The notes beneath the pieces are model-generated. The model made no database searches, had not been told where the DNA came from, and saw only the letters and a list, made by a program, of their open reading frames with translations. DNA of 33,953 bases from JBGTLA01 sp041744375 (lineage in GTDB: Bacteria > Actinomycetota > Acidimicrobiia > Spongiisociales > ZC4RG35), in assembly GCA_041744375.1 (NCBI GenBank), contig JBGTLA010000072.1, positions 1 to 33,953 of the forward strand, written 5' to 3'. The translations under genes were made by a program, and so were the position numbers. Below, one piece after another: positions 33,813 through 33,953 of the stretch; within the stretch, counting starts at the first letter, position 1; each line of letters begins with the position of its first letter.

Positions 33813-33953
33813 ATGGGTAAGGCGAAGTTTGATCGGTCTAAGCCGCATGTGAATGTGGGGACGATGGGTCATATTGATCATGGGAAGACGACGTTGACGG
33901 CGGCGATCACGCGGGTGTTGGCTGATCGGGTGGGTGGTTCGAATGTGTTGACG
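33813..33953 (+). CDS. tuf: Elongation factor Tu, 5' part (runs off the window)
   Basis: 47 codons are present: MGKAKFDRSKPHVNVGTMG then HIDHGKTTLTAAITRV. The G1 loop GHIDHGKT is intact. ATG at 33813 after AAAGGA. It delivers aminoacyl-tRNA to the ribosome. Third positions are strongly G/T-rich (for example gtg, cat, ggt, ttg), unlike the C-rich wobble of the adjacent fusA, which is odd for two highly expressed genes in one operon. Confidence 0.95.
   Translation, partial: MGKAKFDRSKPHVNVGTMGHIDHGKTTLTAAITRVLADRVGGSNVLT

Overview
This is high-GC DNA that reads as an actinobacterial chromosome. The str operon (rpsL-rpsG-fusA-tuf) closes the window, genes are packed with ATGA/GTGA start-stop overlaps, GTG starts are common, and there is an AbiEi/DUF559-type protein of a kind frequent in Actinobacteria. 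I suspect the Acidimicrobiia side of the phylum, but cannot prove it from the sequence. Almost everything before the ribosomal genes belongs to one theme: taking methyl groups off a quaternary amine, most likely glycine betaine, and passing the one-carbon units through folate to formate and CO2.

Layout. Positions 24-4473 (minus) hold a corrinoid methyl-transfer operon: corrinoid protein, DUF1638 protein, small Virulence_fact-family protein, methyl-THF:corrinoid methyltransferase, and the Fe-S activator RACo. Divergent from it, 4669-8893 (plus) encodes a two-domain FAD/GcvT dimethylglycine/sarcosine dehydrogenase followed by both ETF subunits. A DUF559 protein (9038-9946), bracketed by copies of a palindromic repeat, separates this from a Rieske oxygenase (10060-11265, minus). 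Next come an OpuC-type betaine importer (11633-15268, plus), an Fe-alcohol dehydrogenase/enolase-superfamily pair (15381-17653), an MFS transporter (17678-18913, minus), and a homocysteine S-methyltransferase under what looks like a SAM-II riboswitch with a terminator (19005-20144). A long minus-strand operon (28779 down to 20213) carries a VOC protein, a selenocysteine formate dehydrogenase catalytic subunit, a NuoE-NuoF fusion, a separate Fe-S subunit, an MttB-family methyltransferase and a PabB-PabC fusion. An IclR regulator (28829-29578, minus) and a 5-formyl-THF cyclo-ligase (29649-30197, plus) diverge from a shared operator. The str operon follows.

How the genes fit together (inference). 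OpuC imports betaine. The first methyl group can leave by two routes: the O2-dependent Rieske route (10060-11265), or the corrinoid route in which MttB (21973) methylates the corrinoid protein (3781), MtgA (1988) moves the methyl to THF and RACo (24) rescues inactive Co(II). Dimethylglycine and sarcosine are then oxidised by the FAD/GcvT enzyme to methylene-THF, with electrons leaving through ETF. The NAD-linked formate dehydrogenase drains the C1 pool, while the PabBC fusion and the cyclo-ligase supply or recycle folate. An IclR-like operator built on GGAAC/GTTCC recurs at both divergent promoters at 4501-4643, in front of the Rieske gene (11331-11356), in front of the VOC-fdh-mttB operon (28797-28815), and between iclR and the cyclo-ligase (29616-29638). 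This makes the scattered operons look like one regulon controlled by the IclR protein in the window.

The most notable points are the coexistence of the two demethylation routes under one operator, the in-frame UGA/SECIS in a formate dehydrogenase whose Fe-S and Mo domains are split into two genes, a heptanucleotide repeat tract at the start of the Fe-S gene, the SAM-II-like riboswitch, and a dispersed palindromic repeat family.
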